In this document: positions 12,017 through 26,148 of the stretch, piece by piece
Layout of the letters: every line of letters begins with the position of its first letter
Numbering within the stretch: the stretch's first letter is position 1
NCBI GenBank assembly: GCA_039000515.1
Contig: JBCFYV010000012.1
Coordinates: 8,925,486-8,989,485 of the forward strand
From: Timema cristinae
Taxonomy: Eukaryota; Arthropoda; Insecta; Phasmatodea; Timematidae
Direction: 5' to 3'
DNA: 64,000 bases
Notes under the pieces: generated by a model
Database searches by the model: none
Told to the model about the DNA's origin: nothing
The model's input: the letters and a program-made list of their open reading frames with translations, nothing else
Translations under genes and position numbers: made by a program

Positions 12017-15000
12017 CTGAGAAACAAGGGCAATATCATCAACCATTAATATAATTATTTTCATTATTATAGGTGTTTGAGTGCTAGAAAACTATATGTT
12101 CATTCAAGATTTAGTAGTTGTTTGAATTCAAATCAAAATTTTTTCCAAAACTTTAAAAATTTGAGTACTCAGAACTTTCTACTTTATTTCTTTATGTCTT
12201 ATGTTAACATAAAAATGTTAAGTTTAATTTTGGTTGATTAAATTTTATGGTTTATGTATGGATCTATTAGAGAAATTGAGCTTGAAAGATTTTAGTAGAA
12301 AGATTGCTCTACATTACTTGATCTTGAATAAAACTCATATTTTCCTTCAAACTTGATTTTAAACTGACTAAGTGAATAATACCTATTTTAACACCCATAA
12401 TAAAAATTACTTTTACACAAGACAGGTCAGTGGAGAGTGAGACCACACAAGTTATAGTGAACACCAAATCATTCAATCCCCGACTGTTTATGACCACAAA
12501 AAGACGAAGATTTTACCTCAGTGATATTTTAATCAAAGTATTTCTGAAGAGTTTGGTCAGTATTTGAAGCTAATCAGTTATTGATACCGACATAAATATA
12601 GTCTGATTTTCATAGAAAGCTCGTTATTTGAAAAATAGAAGCACATGAAATGATTGTCAGCTACATATAAATGAAGAACTGTTAGAACAAATGAATATTT
12701 TGTGTAACTAGCCATAATGTTCTGTAAAAATGGAATGATTGATGTTGAAATTGACAGACAGGTGAATGCATCTCAGAGAATGGTTGGATCTTAAATGGAC
12801 TAACGAAAAGAATGAAGTAGCATCAAAAGAGGCAAAGATGGCAGTATGTAAAAGTGTGTTAACTCCAACATTGTTGTATAGATGTGAAGCGTGGGTTTGC
12901 CAGGAGAAACACAATAGCAAGGTGGGATGTGGTCGGCATGAGATATCTAAGAAATGTGTGTGGAAAAACTCGTGTGGACAGAGTCAGTAATGAATGGGTT
13001 CTGAAGAAGTGCAGTTTGAAAGGGAATCCTAGGCATGTAATAGGTCTAATTGTTGCGCATGTTGAGAGGATGAGTGTGGATCAAGTGATGAAGCAAATAT
13101 TTGAATCTGGCGTGTGTAGATCAAAAGGAAGAGGTAGGTCATATAAGATGTGGCTAAATTTTATAGACAAATGTCTGAAAAAGAGAAACATTAAGTGTTT
13201 TAAGAATAAAATAGCATGTATAGCTATTAAGGATGTTGTTGAAATAAAAGGAGTACGCAAGGATATGAAAGTGAGGAGAAAGTCAGTGAGGATGGATTAA
13301 GATTATACATCATAGCAGGCCCAACTCAGCTCCCAACTCGCGCGAAGTATGGGAGTTTAAAGTAAAATAAAAGACAAAGATATGCCAGAAATGTGTGCAG
13401 TGCATTTTTATTTGAATGATTACTCGAAATTTTCCATTGTGACGATTGGAAAAAGAGTGATTAAGTTTCTTGTTAATAACTACAGTATGTCCCTTTTATG
13501 ACAGAATGAAGATTTGTGCACAGTGCTTATCTGTGAAGCCATTCTAAACTGGTCAAAAACAGCCTTTTCAATGCAGTTTTTATCCAAAGATCCTTTAATA
13601 TTTCAATAATGTTCAGCATTAGAAACTTCTATTAACTCTTTATCTTCATTAATGTTTAATCAGAGATGATCCATGTGCAATAGTGTTCGTGTAAATTTAC
13701 GATTTTGAGCCGACTGTATCACAAAGTGTATGGGCATGTGATGCGCACTCTTAAGTACAGAGTTGTTTTTTGAGCTATTTGCACAGTTTATTGCCTACCT
13801 TGTAAGGGAACAGTGTGATTAGGTACGTATGTATGTCAGTTTTATTTTATTTTAAATATTTCTCTCTTGTGTTATTCAAAATAATTAAAATAATAGTACA
13901 TGTTTGTTTTTATTAGCATAATAAAGTTTTAAAATTGTATATCTATCAACCCAAGCTTGAGATTGACTCAATACTCGGAAGCTTTATGGAAATCTCACTT
14001 GATATTGACTCAAATTAAAAAACTTGAGCTCCCACACCCGTAATATTTATGTGACTAGACTATAATACTTCATTTTTATTTCATCAATTTTTTTATAAAT
14101 ATATCTATTAAAGAAATTCTCTTTTCGCTTTATGAGGTGATTGTATGATAATTGGGAGAAGGTACAGGAAAGGTGGATAGAAACATATAAAGTAACAAAT
14201 CCAATATGGCTATTACAATGAAAAATAAATTGTATGGAACTCCACACAGACTTTCTCGCTCCATTGTCTAGAAATAAAAGATATTTACTCGGAACTCATA
14301 ATATATGTGAAATGAAATAATATACACTAGCAAACTCGAGCAAAAATTATGTTATACTTAAGTTAAACATTTTTTGACTCCTGGATTTAAATTTTATGAT
14401 TTTATTTTTAAAGAATTCAAATCCTCACTAGTATATTTGGACGAAAAAAAAAGATTGATATTGGGTCCACAAGGGTCAATACTTTGTATTAAAATTTTGA
14501 CTTCCGGTTAAAATTTTTGACATTTCATTTCATTTTTATTAAATTCCTCATTTATAAATTTTTACCAATAAAAGGTAAATATTGACTATTGAATCTAAAA
14601 TGATATAGATAAATCATTGTTGTACAAACATTTCCCCTAAAAGGTTGAAAGAAAGAGAATATAGCATTTGAGAGACTTACTCAATTCTTACTCTATGGCA
14701 TTAGAGAAGTTTTGCAACTTAATAGTATTTCTGTACAACTAAAGTTCACAAAATTGTATTAATATATTTGCCAATATAAAAGCAATTATTGATTTTATAA
14801 AAGTACATTCAAAAAAAGTTTTTTTAATTTTATTAGTACTATAATTTTGCAATGGTAAGTTATTTAGTATCTCAAATAGTTGAGGAGATAAGGAAATTTC
14901 CGCCTATGTAAAGTACACTACGATTCATTTTCATAAAAAAAGAAAATATTAAATAACCAATTTGTTTATAATCTTAATTAAAGCCTAAATATGAATTTTA

Positions 15001-18000
15001 ATCAAAATCATTAGAGCCAATTTTGATAAAAAAAAATTTTTTTTCTTTTCACTCTTTAATATAATATTAGCACCCCGTCTTACTACCCGTTCGGGTTATA
15101 CGCTTTAAGTACTAATTACACTAATGGGTTGGGAATTGGGAAGGTCAAATTACAGGAAGTGAACCTGCATTTGCGTGGAGGGAGAGAGGAAAACCATGTA
15201 GGAAAAACCCCTCCCAGTTCACCCGACCGAGATTCGAACCTCAATCTCCCCATCCTCAGCAGTCGAGCCAACACGTCGAGCGCGTTAGCCAACTACGCCA
15301 CCGAGGCGGGTTTCACTCTTTATAAAACTACTCTTAATTTTAAGGTTAAACAGAAACACAGACAGATGGCATTGCAAAAACCACTTTTTAAGGTTCGAGG
15401 GGGGGGGGGAGGGGTCAAGAAACATCAAGATCCATCAACATCTCAGGTTAGATTTTTTTTGACGGTCTCAATACTCTACCTTTGGTGTTCGAAAAGTTGA
15501 GAAATATATATATATTTGTGTTTAGCTTGAAAATTGTTGGTTTTATAAAAATATGCTCTAATTAAAATATTTATATTATAAATAGACCTACATATTTGCA
15601 ACGATTAGTAATTTCATATTTTAAATAGTTTCATAATTATGATAAAAAAACAAGAATTTAACTATCAGACCGAAACCCTTGAAGATATTTTGTTTAAAAA
15701 ATAAGAGTAGACATTTTGTTTATAATATTGATCGATACTTAAAAATGAAATTTAATCAAAATCGTTAGAGCCAATTTTTAGAAAATAGATTTTTTTCTCT
15801 TTTTGCCCTTCAGTAAACTGCCCTTAATTTTAGTGTTAGATGTTTAATTCCAAAAACCCCTTGAAGTAACCCTATGTAAACTTTAGATACCAAGTTTAAG
15901 CCCAATCGGCAAAATAGGTTAGGCTCTAGGCGGAGGTACATACAGACAGACGAAAATTCAAAAACCACTTTTTCGGATTTGGGGGTCATGAAACGTTGAA
16001 ATTCATCAAAATCTCAAATTTAATTTTTTTTCGACGATCACAATACTTCCTCTACCCGTAAGATAGCGATAAAGTAAAAGAACACAGTTTACAAATTACA
16101 TTGCTGCCACTGGACGAAGAGGTAATAGCTCCCTCTTGAAGAAAATCGATTGTTACCGACAGATTCTACCAACCTAGGTTTTATTCTATCGAAATTCATC
16201 AGGAGGGAGTTTAATAAAACATGTAATTCAACTTCCTAAAAGTGTTCTTCTTTACATCATAAAAGCCATATTGTGTTATTTTCTTTTATATAGTTATAAA
16301 TTTCTGAAAATTGTCTGCCATGTTTTAACAATGAGGGTTGTGATATTTGGTCATCACTGTTTATTCTAAATTAAATATAAGTCCGCCGACTGTTTGTAGT
16401 CAACTATCTTTCTACCTCCCTCCCTCCCCTTTCTCTCTCTTCTACATCCCATCCCACCACCAGCCTTCATTGTGTTTTACTAGCCATACATACTATACAC
16501 ATTTCAATTAGGTACGCTAGTAGGATAAAGATGAGGAAGGTGACATTTAGAGAAAATATCCACATTTGCGTTGGAATATTAATGTCGTCATCGTTGTTTA
16601 TTATTATTATTATTGTTATTGTTGTTATCATCATCATCATAATCATCATCATTATTAGGGCACGTCTTACTACGTGTTCGAGTTATACACACTTACGCTA
16701 ATGTGTAATGGTAGGGTGATTGAGAGATGAAATTAAGGACCTACAGTTTAACGTGGGATCCAAACCACGGTGGAGGCCTGGCAGTCTACACACATTCACA
16801 AGTTGTGATTAATACACGTCTTGTCAGAGTGCGTTAAAATAATTTAGGACAGTGGTTCCCAACCTTTTGTGGCCCATCTCCCCTTTCTGGAGGTTGACAA
16901 ACACCTATGCCCCCTTTATTTTCATTGTATGCCTAATTTTAATTTGAAGTAAGGTGTAAATAATAAAGCAGTTTTATTATTATAAACAATTTTACTACCG
17001 TTTTATAAAAACAACCAAAGCAGTTTTATCCGGTCACTCTTAAATAAAATAGAAAAAAAATGTACATTTTTTACAGATTTTTTTTAAATAACAAAGAAGT
17101 GAAATAATTAACTAAGATCATTGATGTACATTTAAAAACAGGAGTACATGTTTTCATTTTTAAATTGGAATCTGGAAAAATTAAGAAAGTTGACAGTTAA
17201 AATTTGAAAAAATAAATGAAAGTTTGAAAATTTGTTATTGTTTTATTCTACCTTTTCAATGGCTGCCCTGTGCTTGGTGGATTTCAGTTAAAGCTTGAAT
17301 ATCCGGCTTTATGTTCGTCAAGTTCAGGCGCAAGTCTCCTTTGAGGCAAATGTCCAACTTATTTCTTTGTTTTGTGAGGAGCTGGACAACAGAACTAGAT
17401 CCTTTTTCAACTAAATATGTTAACGGGAACGAGATGAGAAGTGGTTCAGTTTTTCCCACAGTTGTGGATAAGTCACCCAGTCTAACTCGTAACCGCTCTG
17501 CTTGAAAATGATTTTGCCTCACAGTCATACTTCAGATCTAGAAACTCTGTCTGCAAAGAGTTATCAAGCTTATCCACAGCTTCAAATGAGAATGGATCTA
17601 GAATCCAATCAGGAATTTGTAACTTGGTCAAATCTTCAAATCTTAATTCCATGTCAGTTTTTAACTGGTCAAGGTGATCAGTAAAAATTAGGATTTTGTC
17701 TTCTGGGAGTTCAGGAGTCCCGTTAGCTGACACTGAACACTTTTTAAGGGTCGGAAACTGAATCAGCTCTTTACGGCCAATATTTACCTTGTGACTATCA
17801 AACTTGGCGATGAATGATGAAATAATTCCTTTGGCCTTGATAAGGTTCATCTTGTTTCCTTGAAGCCTTATATAGACTTCGTTCATTTTTTTCAAAAATA
17901 TCTGTAAGGTACGCAAGTTCCAACTTACGTTGCTTCAAATTCTCACTTAAAACAGGATCAGACATGTCGAGAAACTCAGTAACTGTGTCAAATAATTCGA

Positions 18001-21000
18001 AGAAACGGCGCAAACAGTTTCCTTTGGAAAGCCACCTCACGTCCGTATGTAGAAGCAAGCGTTCGAATTCTTCATCATTTTTATGGCAAAGTTGTCTGAA
18101 CAGACGGTCATTGAGGGAATTAGCTTTAATCTTGTTGACACCAGTAATAACCAGTTGTAGGGTTTCATGCAGGACACCACTCAATTTTTTCGCAGCTAAG
18201 TGTTGATGATGAATGACACAGTGAATAGTGATGACCTCTGACACTTCTTTCTTAAGGTGGGCTAGAAACCCTGCATGACGACCTGACATGGCAGGAGCAT
18301 CGTCTGTTGCGCAAGCGCTCATGTTTGTTAGGGGAATCTCTTTTTCCTCAAAATAATATTGTACCACTTTAAAAGTCGACGATCCCTTCGTATCAGTGAT
18401 CAAAGTTCTAGCAAACAGCATTTCCTCGGTAATTTCCTTTTGTTCATTGATAAACCTCACATAAGCTAATAAAATTGCTTTGTTATCATCACAGTTGATT
18501 CATCAATCTGCAATGCAAATTTACTTTTTTTCAACAAATTTGTGAGTTTGGATTCAACGTCTGTGGCCATTTCGTCAATTCGCCTGGAAACAGTATTGTT
18601 GCTCAAAGGAACCAATTGACTTATCTTATTACTAGGGCCCTCGCCTAGCATGATTTCAATAATTTTTTTGGTAGCCGGTAAAACAAGAGTTTTGCCAACT
18701 GTGTGAGGTTTACCACATTTAGCGATCAATAAAGACACCTCGTAAGAAGCAAGAAGACCTTTGTCAAGATCGGTTGCTCGTTTTTTAAATAATTCACTCA
18801 CATTAGGCCGTTTAACAGCTTTAGCTTTGAGGTGTTGAAAATAACTAAGTTCTTTACTCACTTTATCACTGTGTACTCTTGATAAATGATCTTTCATTCA
18901 CAAAGGCTTCATGGCTTCATTACTAGTAAATGTTTTATCGCACAAAAGACAATGTGGAAACTGCACATTTTGTGGTGACGCGATAAAACCGAATTTTAAA
19001 TACTCAGCTGAGTATTGACGACACTTCCTTCTTTTCTGAATCCATTGTGCATGTCAAAACAAACGCACAAAAACTGATGGTGAGGCACACAAAGGCTAGT
19101 GAAGACTGAAGACGAATGTAAATCAATGGCAAGTCTGTTGTGTTGGCAGGAGGGGCAGGGGGTTGAGTCACCAGTCGGCCGCGCTGAACAACAACAGGTG
19201 AGGGACTGTGAAGAGGGGTGAGTGCAGTGAACTCGCCGGCTGAGAATAGCCAGTGACTCGTGCTACCCGGCAACTTCTACTGTACAGTACTATTTTAATT
19301 TTTCCCCCTTTGAATACTAATCACCCCCAAATCGCCCCCCACTTATTTATTGCCCCCCTGACAACCCAAATCGCCCACTTGGGGGCGACCGCCCCCAGGT
19401 TGGGAACCACTGATTTAGGAGATGCCACCTTCAGCAAATCCAGCCGGGATACAAACAACATATCCACATTACAGTTAAACCAAATTAGATGAGCTTGACA
19501 ATTAATCTGTGCATCTATCTATGTGATGCATCGTTCTAAAGTGGGATTGACCTGCCTGAATAGACTTGTATTTGATTTTAATGTGACCTGCCTGAACTAA
19601 GACTTGTATTTTTGATTTTTTAACTATACCAAGATATATTTTTTCCTGTTCAAGAAACAGTGTACAAATCCTGAAGTAAAATGACACACTGACCCGAGAT
19701 GGAGCTAACTTGACTGCTGCGGACCATGGAGGTGGTATTCCAGTGCCAAAATTCTCCGCTCAGTGAGCAGGTGAAGAGGTGCTCAGGGCGCTCAGGGTGG
19801 AAATGAAGTTCAGTCACTAGGAACAAACATTGTGGCACAAAATAATATTAGTTGATATACACAGAATGTGTGTAAACATATAAAAAATAATCAGAAACAA
19901 TCGTATTTCTTAATGAGTAATACTGATTTTAAGCCTGTGTGAAGCTTTGAAGTTTTGAATCCAAATCTTAAACTTGCTAGCAATTGTATTTGATTTAAAA
20001 TTTTGTATTTTTTTATCCTTAAAACAAATAAAATTATTTTATCATTTTATAAATAAGAATTAATTGGTAATAAATAGAATGATAAAGTATTAGGAAAATG
20101 GTAGAGCACAAATAAAAGTAAAAACACTAACACATATTTACACACACATCAATATTTTCGATGCTATTATAGTCCAGAACTGGACTGGTTCAGTCTACTA
20201 CTACTTCCTGAGGAAGATGCTATAATAGCATCAAAATATTGATGTGTGTTTTTATTTGTGCTCTACCATTTTATAATATTCAATCATTTTATTTATTACC
20301 AATTATTTTTGCTCAATGCAATTTATTTCATATATATAATAGTAAAACTTATAAATTTTGTAAAGTTAATTTTCGAAAAACCTCTTTTTAAAATATTAGA
20401 TTAGCCAATTAGCTTAATTGTTAAACATAAGAAATAAAAATGTTGTTTCCCTCAAATTCAGTTTATATTTTAAGTGGTTAAGTATACAGGAAAGGTGGAT
20501 AGAAACATATAAAAGGGAACAAACACAATATGGCTTTTACAATGAAAAGAAGAACACAATTCATACTTTACATTAATTCCATTAAACAAGAAGGTAATGG
20601 CTCTCTCTTGAAAAAATAGATCGCCACCACCCATTCCCTCAACCTAAGTTTCATATTATCGGAACTCATCAGGAGGGAGTGTTAAACATGCAACACAACT
20701 TCCTATTTCCTTTTCCTCTCTTTCGTGTTTTTTTTTTTTCTTCTTCTTTTAGTAAGTTACGTTACACATTTCACACTCCCTCATGTTGAGTTCCAATAGA
20801 ATTAAACTAAACCTTGGGCGATATCAATCAATTTATTGTTAAAGAGGTAGCCATTACCTTTTTATCCAATGGCAGCAATGTAAAGTGTGAACTATATTCT
20901 TCTTTTCATTGAAAAAGGCATATCATGTGTGTTTTTTTTATATGTTTCTCTCCATCTATTCTGTACCTTCTTCCAAATATGAAAATAATGTATTAGGCTA

Positions 21001-24000
21001 AATATATAACTTTGAAAATCACTTAAATTTAAATATGTAGTTAAGGTTCACACACATACAAAAAAAAGTATAATTTACTAATATGAAATATAGTTTTAGG
21101 TCTGATTATTTTGCACCAAAGCAAATCAACACCATCCATTCTTTGAAAGTTTTAAATGTGTACAGTTTTGGAAATGCTGAAGCAATATTAATGTTTATTT
21201 CTCTTTATTGTTATATGGTGGAGTTTGAAAATTGAACTCGTGCATTGACCATAAAATTGTGGAAATATAGTTTAAGAACTAGGTAAATGCTTGGCAAAGA
21301 GACAAGATAAAATGAGATTAGTTAATAACATAAAAAGGCTAGCTCCTCTGGGCACAGCAAGCCGTTGCAAGTGAAGTCATCAAAAAGAAAGCAAGTGTGT
21401 CGCAAAGATATGATTAAAAGTTGATCATACGAGAAAACTTATGAAATATGGAATGTACAAGAGCCATCTAAAACGATTATATGACCAAAAACATCATAAG
21501 GATGTGAAACATGGACCCTCAGGAAGATAAATGATAACATAAGTCTGGCGGCAGAGATGAGATTTATTAGGAACATGGTTGCCAAGACAAGATGAGTTAG
21601 AATATAGAATTAGAAATCTAACTCACGGGGTAAAATAACATCTCAGAGATCCAGATGGTGTGGGGTAGGCCGTAGCCAGCAAATAATTCCTGAGCTGGAG
21701 GGGAGGGGTTGGAGGGCACACCCCCCAATTTCCGGAGGCTAGAAAAGATTATAAATGATATGCAGTTCTAGAAGCTATTTGAAGTACATATTTTTTATGG
21801 CAACATATCTCTCTAACTGCCGGAGGCTAGGAAAAATCTATATATTTAAACACCATCAGAAGCTCTCTAAAGTGTTATTTATTGTAACATAACCTCCTAA
21901 CTGTCAGAGGCTAGGAAAAATTATTGATATTAAACACCTCTAAAAGCTATCTGAAGTGATTTTTATGTTAACACAACCTCTAATTTGTATTTACACCTTA
22001 ATTTTGATATTGTTTGAACCATAAATAAAGCCATTAATTTTTGTTCTTAAAATTTCAGAGTTGAGGGGAGGGAGGGTTTGAACCCCCAAAATGCTCCCCT
22101 GACCACGGTCTTGGGTGTGGGCACCAAGATTGAGATATAAGGACATAGTGAAGCAGACATAAAACAGAGGACAAGAGTGCGACTGTTGAAGAAGAATAGA
22201 AATACATTAATCTAAGTTAGTAGAGCCTGACCTAACGAGCATATCGAGCAATGTGGGTTATGATGCTGGATAAAAAGCTAGATTAGTATTTATATTTTAT
22301 AACAAAATAAGCATTTTATAATAGTGCTAGTGATGATAGTCATATCACTCATACTTCCTTAATGGGGATGTCTTTCGCAATGGTGTCGAGGAGTGAAATC
22401 TAGTATTTGCATAAACAAAATATATAGGAATCTATATTCGCCAGTTGGCAGAAGAGAGTACTGTAAGTGTTGTACACTAACAGCGTAGTACCTGTATCAG
22501 TGTGTGCGCTGAGTAAAGTGACAGGGAAGGTGTTGTGTCGAAGATCCCAAACAGTCAGACAACCATCCTCTCCTCCTGCCAGAACCAAGTGGCACTGGGT
22601 GGGATGATTTACCACACAACTAGCACAAACCTACCAGCAACAAATAGATAAAATTACAAGTGAATGCAACCATTGACACCTTTATACCCTCTATGTCCTT
22701 CTATTTGTTTTTAGTTTGCCTACCCAAGTTAAGGATAATTTTTACAAGCAACTTTTAAAATAAAATAGATGAGTCACCTTCTGCCATTGAATATCTTGGT
22801 TATTTTCAAAAATAATAAATACCAGAATGTATTTTTATTTCAAAACATTATTTTCTCAACTGCCAAATTACCACACATTGAAAATGTTCAGTTTAGCAAT
22901 TTACAACATTCTGAATCAAATATTTTACCATCATGAAGTGTGTTTTTCTATCCAGGGCTAACCTAGCTATCCTTTCATGTTGGCTTCCTTCACTATCACT
23001 TACTTTACATCAGTGTACAATGTTTCTACACTGTCTTATTATACATATTGTAAAAAGTTGTAGTAACAATAGGTACTCATATTTAGATTGCGTTCAGACT
23101 CAGATATATTAGCAAATACCTACCTGGTCACCAGATAGCATGAATGTAGATGCTGCTGTTTTCGATGGACTTTTCAAATCCCAGATTTTCATTTGGCCTC
23201 TCAGGTTCCCAGTTATAACTTCATTGTGTTTCAAGAAACACACGCAATGCAGTGAAGAGTCATCAGCTTCATCTGTAGGGACAGTAAAATATAATTAATT
23301 GAGACTCATAAAAAATTATCGATATTCTATCAACTAACAAAGTTTTTACAAATGAACAGGATTTAAAAGGAGTTAATTCTCATTCTAATTAAACGATATT
23401 ATAAATGATATAGCCTCTATATATTTAATCAAACAAAAAAAATAAGAGATAAATTGGACAGTTATCTTGACTTTGTTATTTTCTCAATTTGTAAACCACA
23501 TGTCAATTGAGGTGCAAAAGGAATCAACTAAACAATGATACTCTAATGATAAATTGAGCTGTTTTAAATAAAGAAATAAATCATTAATTTAATTAACGTG
23601 TTGGTCCTATAACAATTTTTTTGTACTTACTCAACCATCTTAATTTACAAATTGTGTGCATTACTGAGATGTGTTTCTTTTGAAAAAAAAAATTATAAAT
23701 CAGACATTTCCTTAATATAAACAGGAACTCTTTAAAATCCTTGATTTAGTAAAACTAAGCTTTTGAAATATTTTTTTAGAGTATTTACTATATAGTGGCA
23801 CTGGAACTTCTTTATTATGGTAAAAACAAACCATTCACCTCAAACAAGATCTTACCAATTATTTTTACAGGTAGCTTCTGTCGAATGTTTAGAAGAGCAA
23901 GTCTACCATCCTCGCCTATAGACGCAACATCTTCATCAAACACGCAAAACCCGTGCAAGGGCATGGATCACTGCCATGTTTTCTATGAAAGAAAGTCCTG

Positions 24001-26078
24001 ATGAGTGTATTTAATGCTGGGATCACAATCAACTTAGCATTTATGTAATTTAGCATTCACTTAACGCCCATTATGGTGTGAAGAACTAGTGTGTGATTAG
24101 AATTTATGTAATGTAACAAAAATACAGAAAATGTATTTAGACTGTTGAAAAAAAAATGCTAGCTAAAATTAGAACTCAAGCATTCAAGGATGATTAAGTA
24201 CTAAGTTACTGGATATACAAATAAAGTGTAACAAGATACTATGTCTAAATATCAATTTTGAATGAAATGCATCAAATTGTCAACAGCCTGAAGGTTAGTT
24301 TGATATGATTTCCATCCATCTGGAGCTGGGCATGCACTCAGCTCATTAACTGGTTAGTGCTGCCTGCACCATCTGGTAGAAATCCCATGTACTAGAGTAA
24401 CTCAAGTGGTGTGACAGTTTCCTGTTGCCTTCCACAGTGAATTTATACGCACAAGAAAGAAAACCAATTTTGCTGGGAAAGGTATTTGCATAGGTTCTTT
24501 TACCTGTCACAATCGACATGGGACCAACAGCTTTACTTCCCCTCCAAAGAAATTTGTGCTAATGATTTTTGTCGCTCAAGAAAAATCCATTGACCTCTGC
24601 TGGGTTTGAACCCACAAACATCGAGTCTTGAAGCTAGCACTTCACCTAAAGACCACTGAAGCTGACACAAGTGAATGTTACATGAGCGTTAGGTTTAACG
24701 TGATACGGAGATCAGTTTTGTCCAAGATTTTATCTCAACATTCACACAAATAAATAGGTCAAAGGGTACGGCCAGACTGAGCGAGCGAGCGCGCGAGCGA
24801 CTAAAATATAAAATAGAACACATTGGTTGTAATGGGAGGTGGCCACACTGGAGCGAGCGAGCGCGCGAGCGACTGAGCCACACGCTTGAAAGATAGAACT
24901 GGTTCTATTTTTCAAGCGCGCGCGCTCAACCCAGTACAGTCTAGTTTACAGGCGCCAGGCAATATTATATGGGGAAACTTCTCATTTGACATGATATTTG
25001 ACTTTTTTCTATCAGTGATAGGTTTAACACACTTGCTATTAATGGCCCGGTGACCTGGCGGTCTAGGGGTAAGGTGTCAGACTTCTGTGCTGGCGGCCGG
25101 GGTTCAATCCTCGGTCCCGGCACAGATTTATCTGATTACCAAACCCTTCCTTCACCACTGACAAGACATCTTGTGAATGTGAGGAAGGCCAGGCCTCCAC
25201 CGTGGTTCGGATTCCACGTTAAACTGTAGGTCCTTCATTTCATCTCACAATCACCCTACCATTACACATTAGCGTAAGTGCGTATAACCCGAACGGGTAG
25301 TAAGACGTGGCCCTAATAATGATGATGATTATGATAATAATGATAACAACAATAACAATAATAATAATAATAAACAACGATGACGACATTAATATTTCAA
25401 CGCAAATGTGGATATTTCCTCTAATAATCTAACTAGGGTCCGCTAATTACGCGCTCGCTCGTGCGCTCACCAGTTTGGCCACCCAGTCGCTTGCGCGCTC
25501 ACTCGCTCGCACGCACGCTTGGCAGTCTGGCCGAACCCAAAGAGGTATGTTTCTTTTTTCTTTGACAAAACAGAAATATCATCTTAATATCATTACATTT
25601 CTTACTTTTTAATAAACCAAACTAATTTTTTCAATCATTTGTATTTTTTCTATACAAAGTGAGATAGCAAGAGAAAGAAATGGAAGAACTTTAATTTGCA
25701 TTAGGTCTATCTATAGCAATATTAAAATCAATCAAAGACCTTTAATTTCATGAAATTTAAGAGAGTATGTAAAGTGCATTTCTACAATGACGTTCATACA
25801 TAGCATGACTAAAATATCATGAGATGGAATAAATACAAGAATAATGGAAATGAAGTGTGTAGGGAAAAGATCATAGGAAGGCTTTGAAGAAAAGGATGGA
25901 GGAGCTGATACCAATGTGTGCGAGTGAGAGGAGAAGAATGGAAGAAATTAAAGGTGGAAGAATGTTGGGAGGATAGATATAGGAAGATGAAGGTATTTTA
26001 CTTAAACTGACTCGGCCACAGGCTGTAAATAGTTGTTGTTGTTGTTGATGATGATGATGATGATGATGATTATGATGA

Positions 26079-26148
<70 letters not shown>

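Noticed and set aside
23869..23982. Shorter Nup43 exon 4 ending at the GT after CTACCT
   Set aside because: It gives phase 0, while exon 5 needs phase 1. The GTAAGA donor 13 bases further gives the right phase and a stronger site.
25047..25130. A tRNA gene suggested by A and B boxes (also at 57359, 60196, 15230, 52780 and 35640)
   Set aside because: The boxes belong to SINE heads: the same head is followed by the same body and tail in several copies, and no full cloverleaf with a paired acceptor stem was found.
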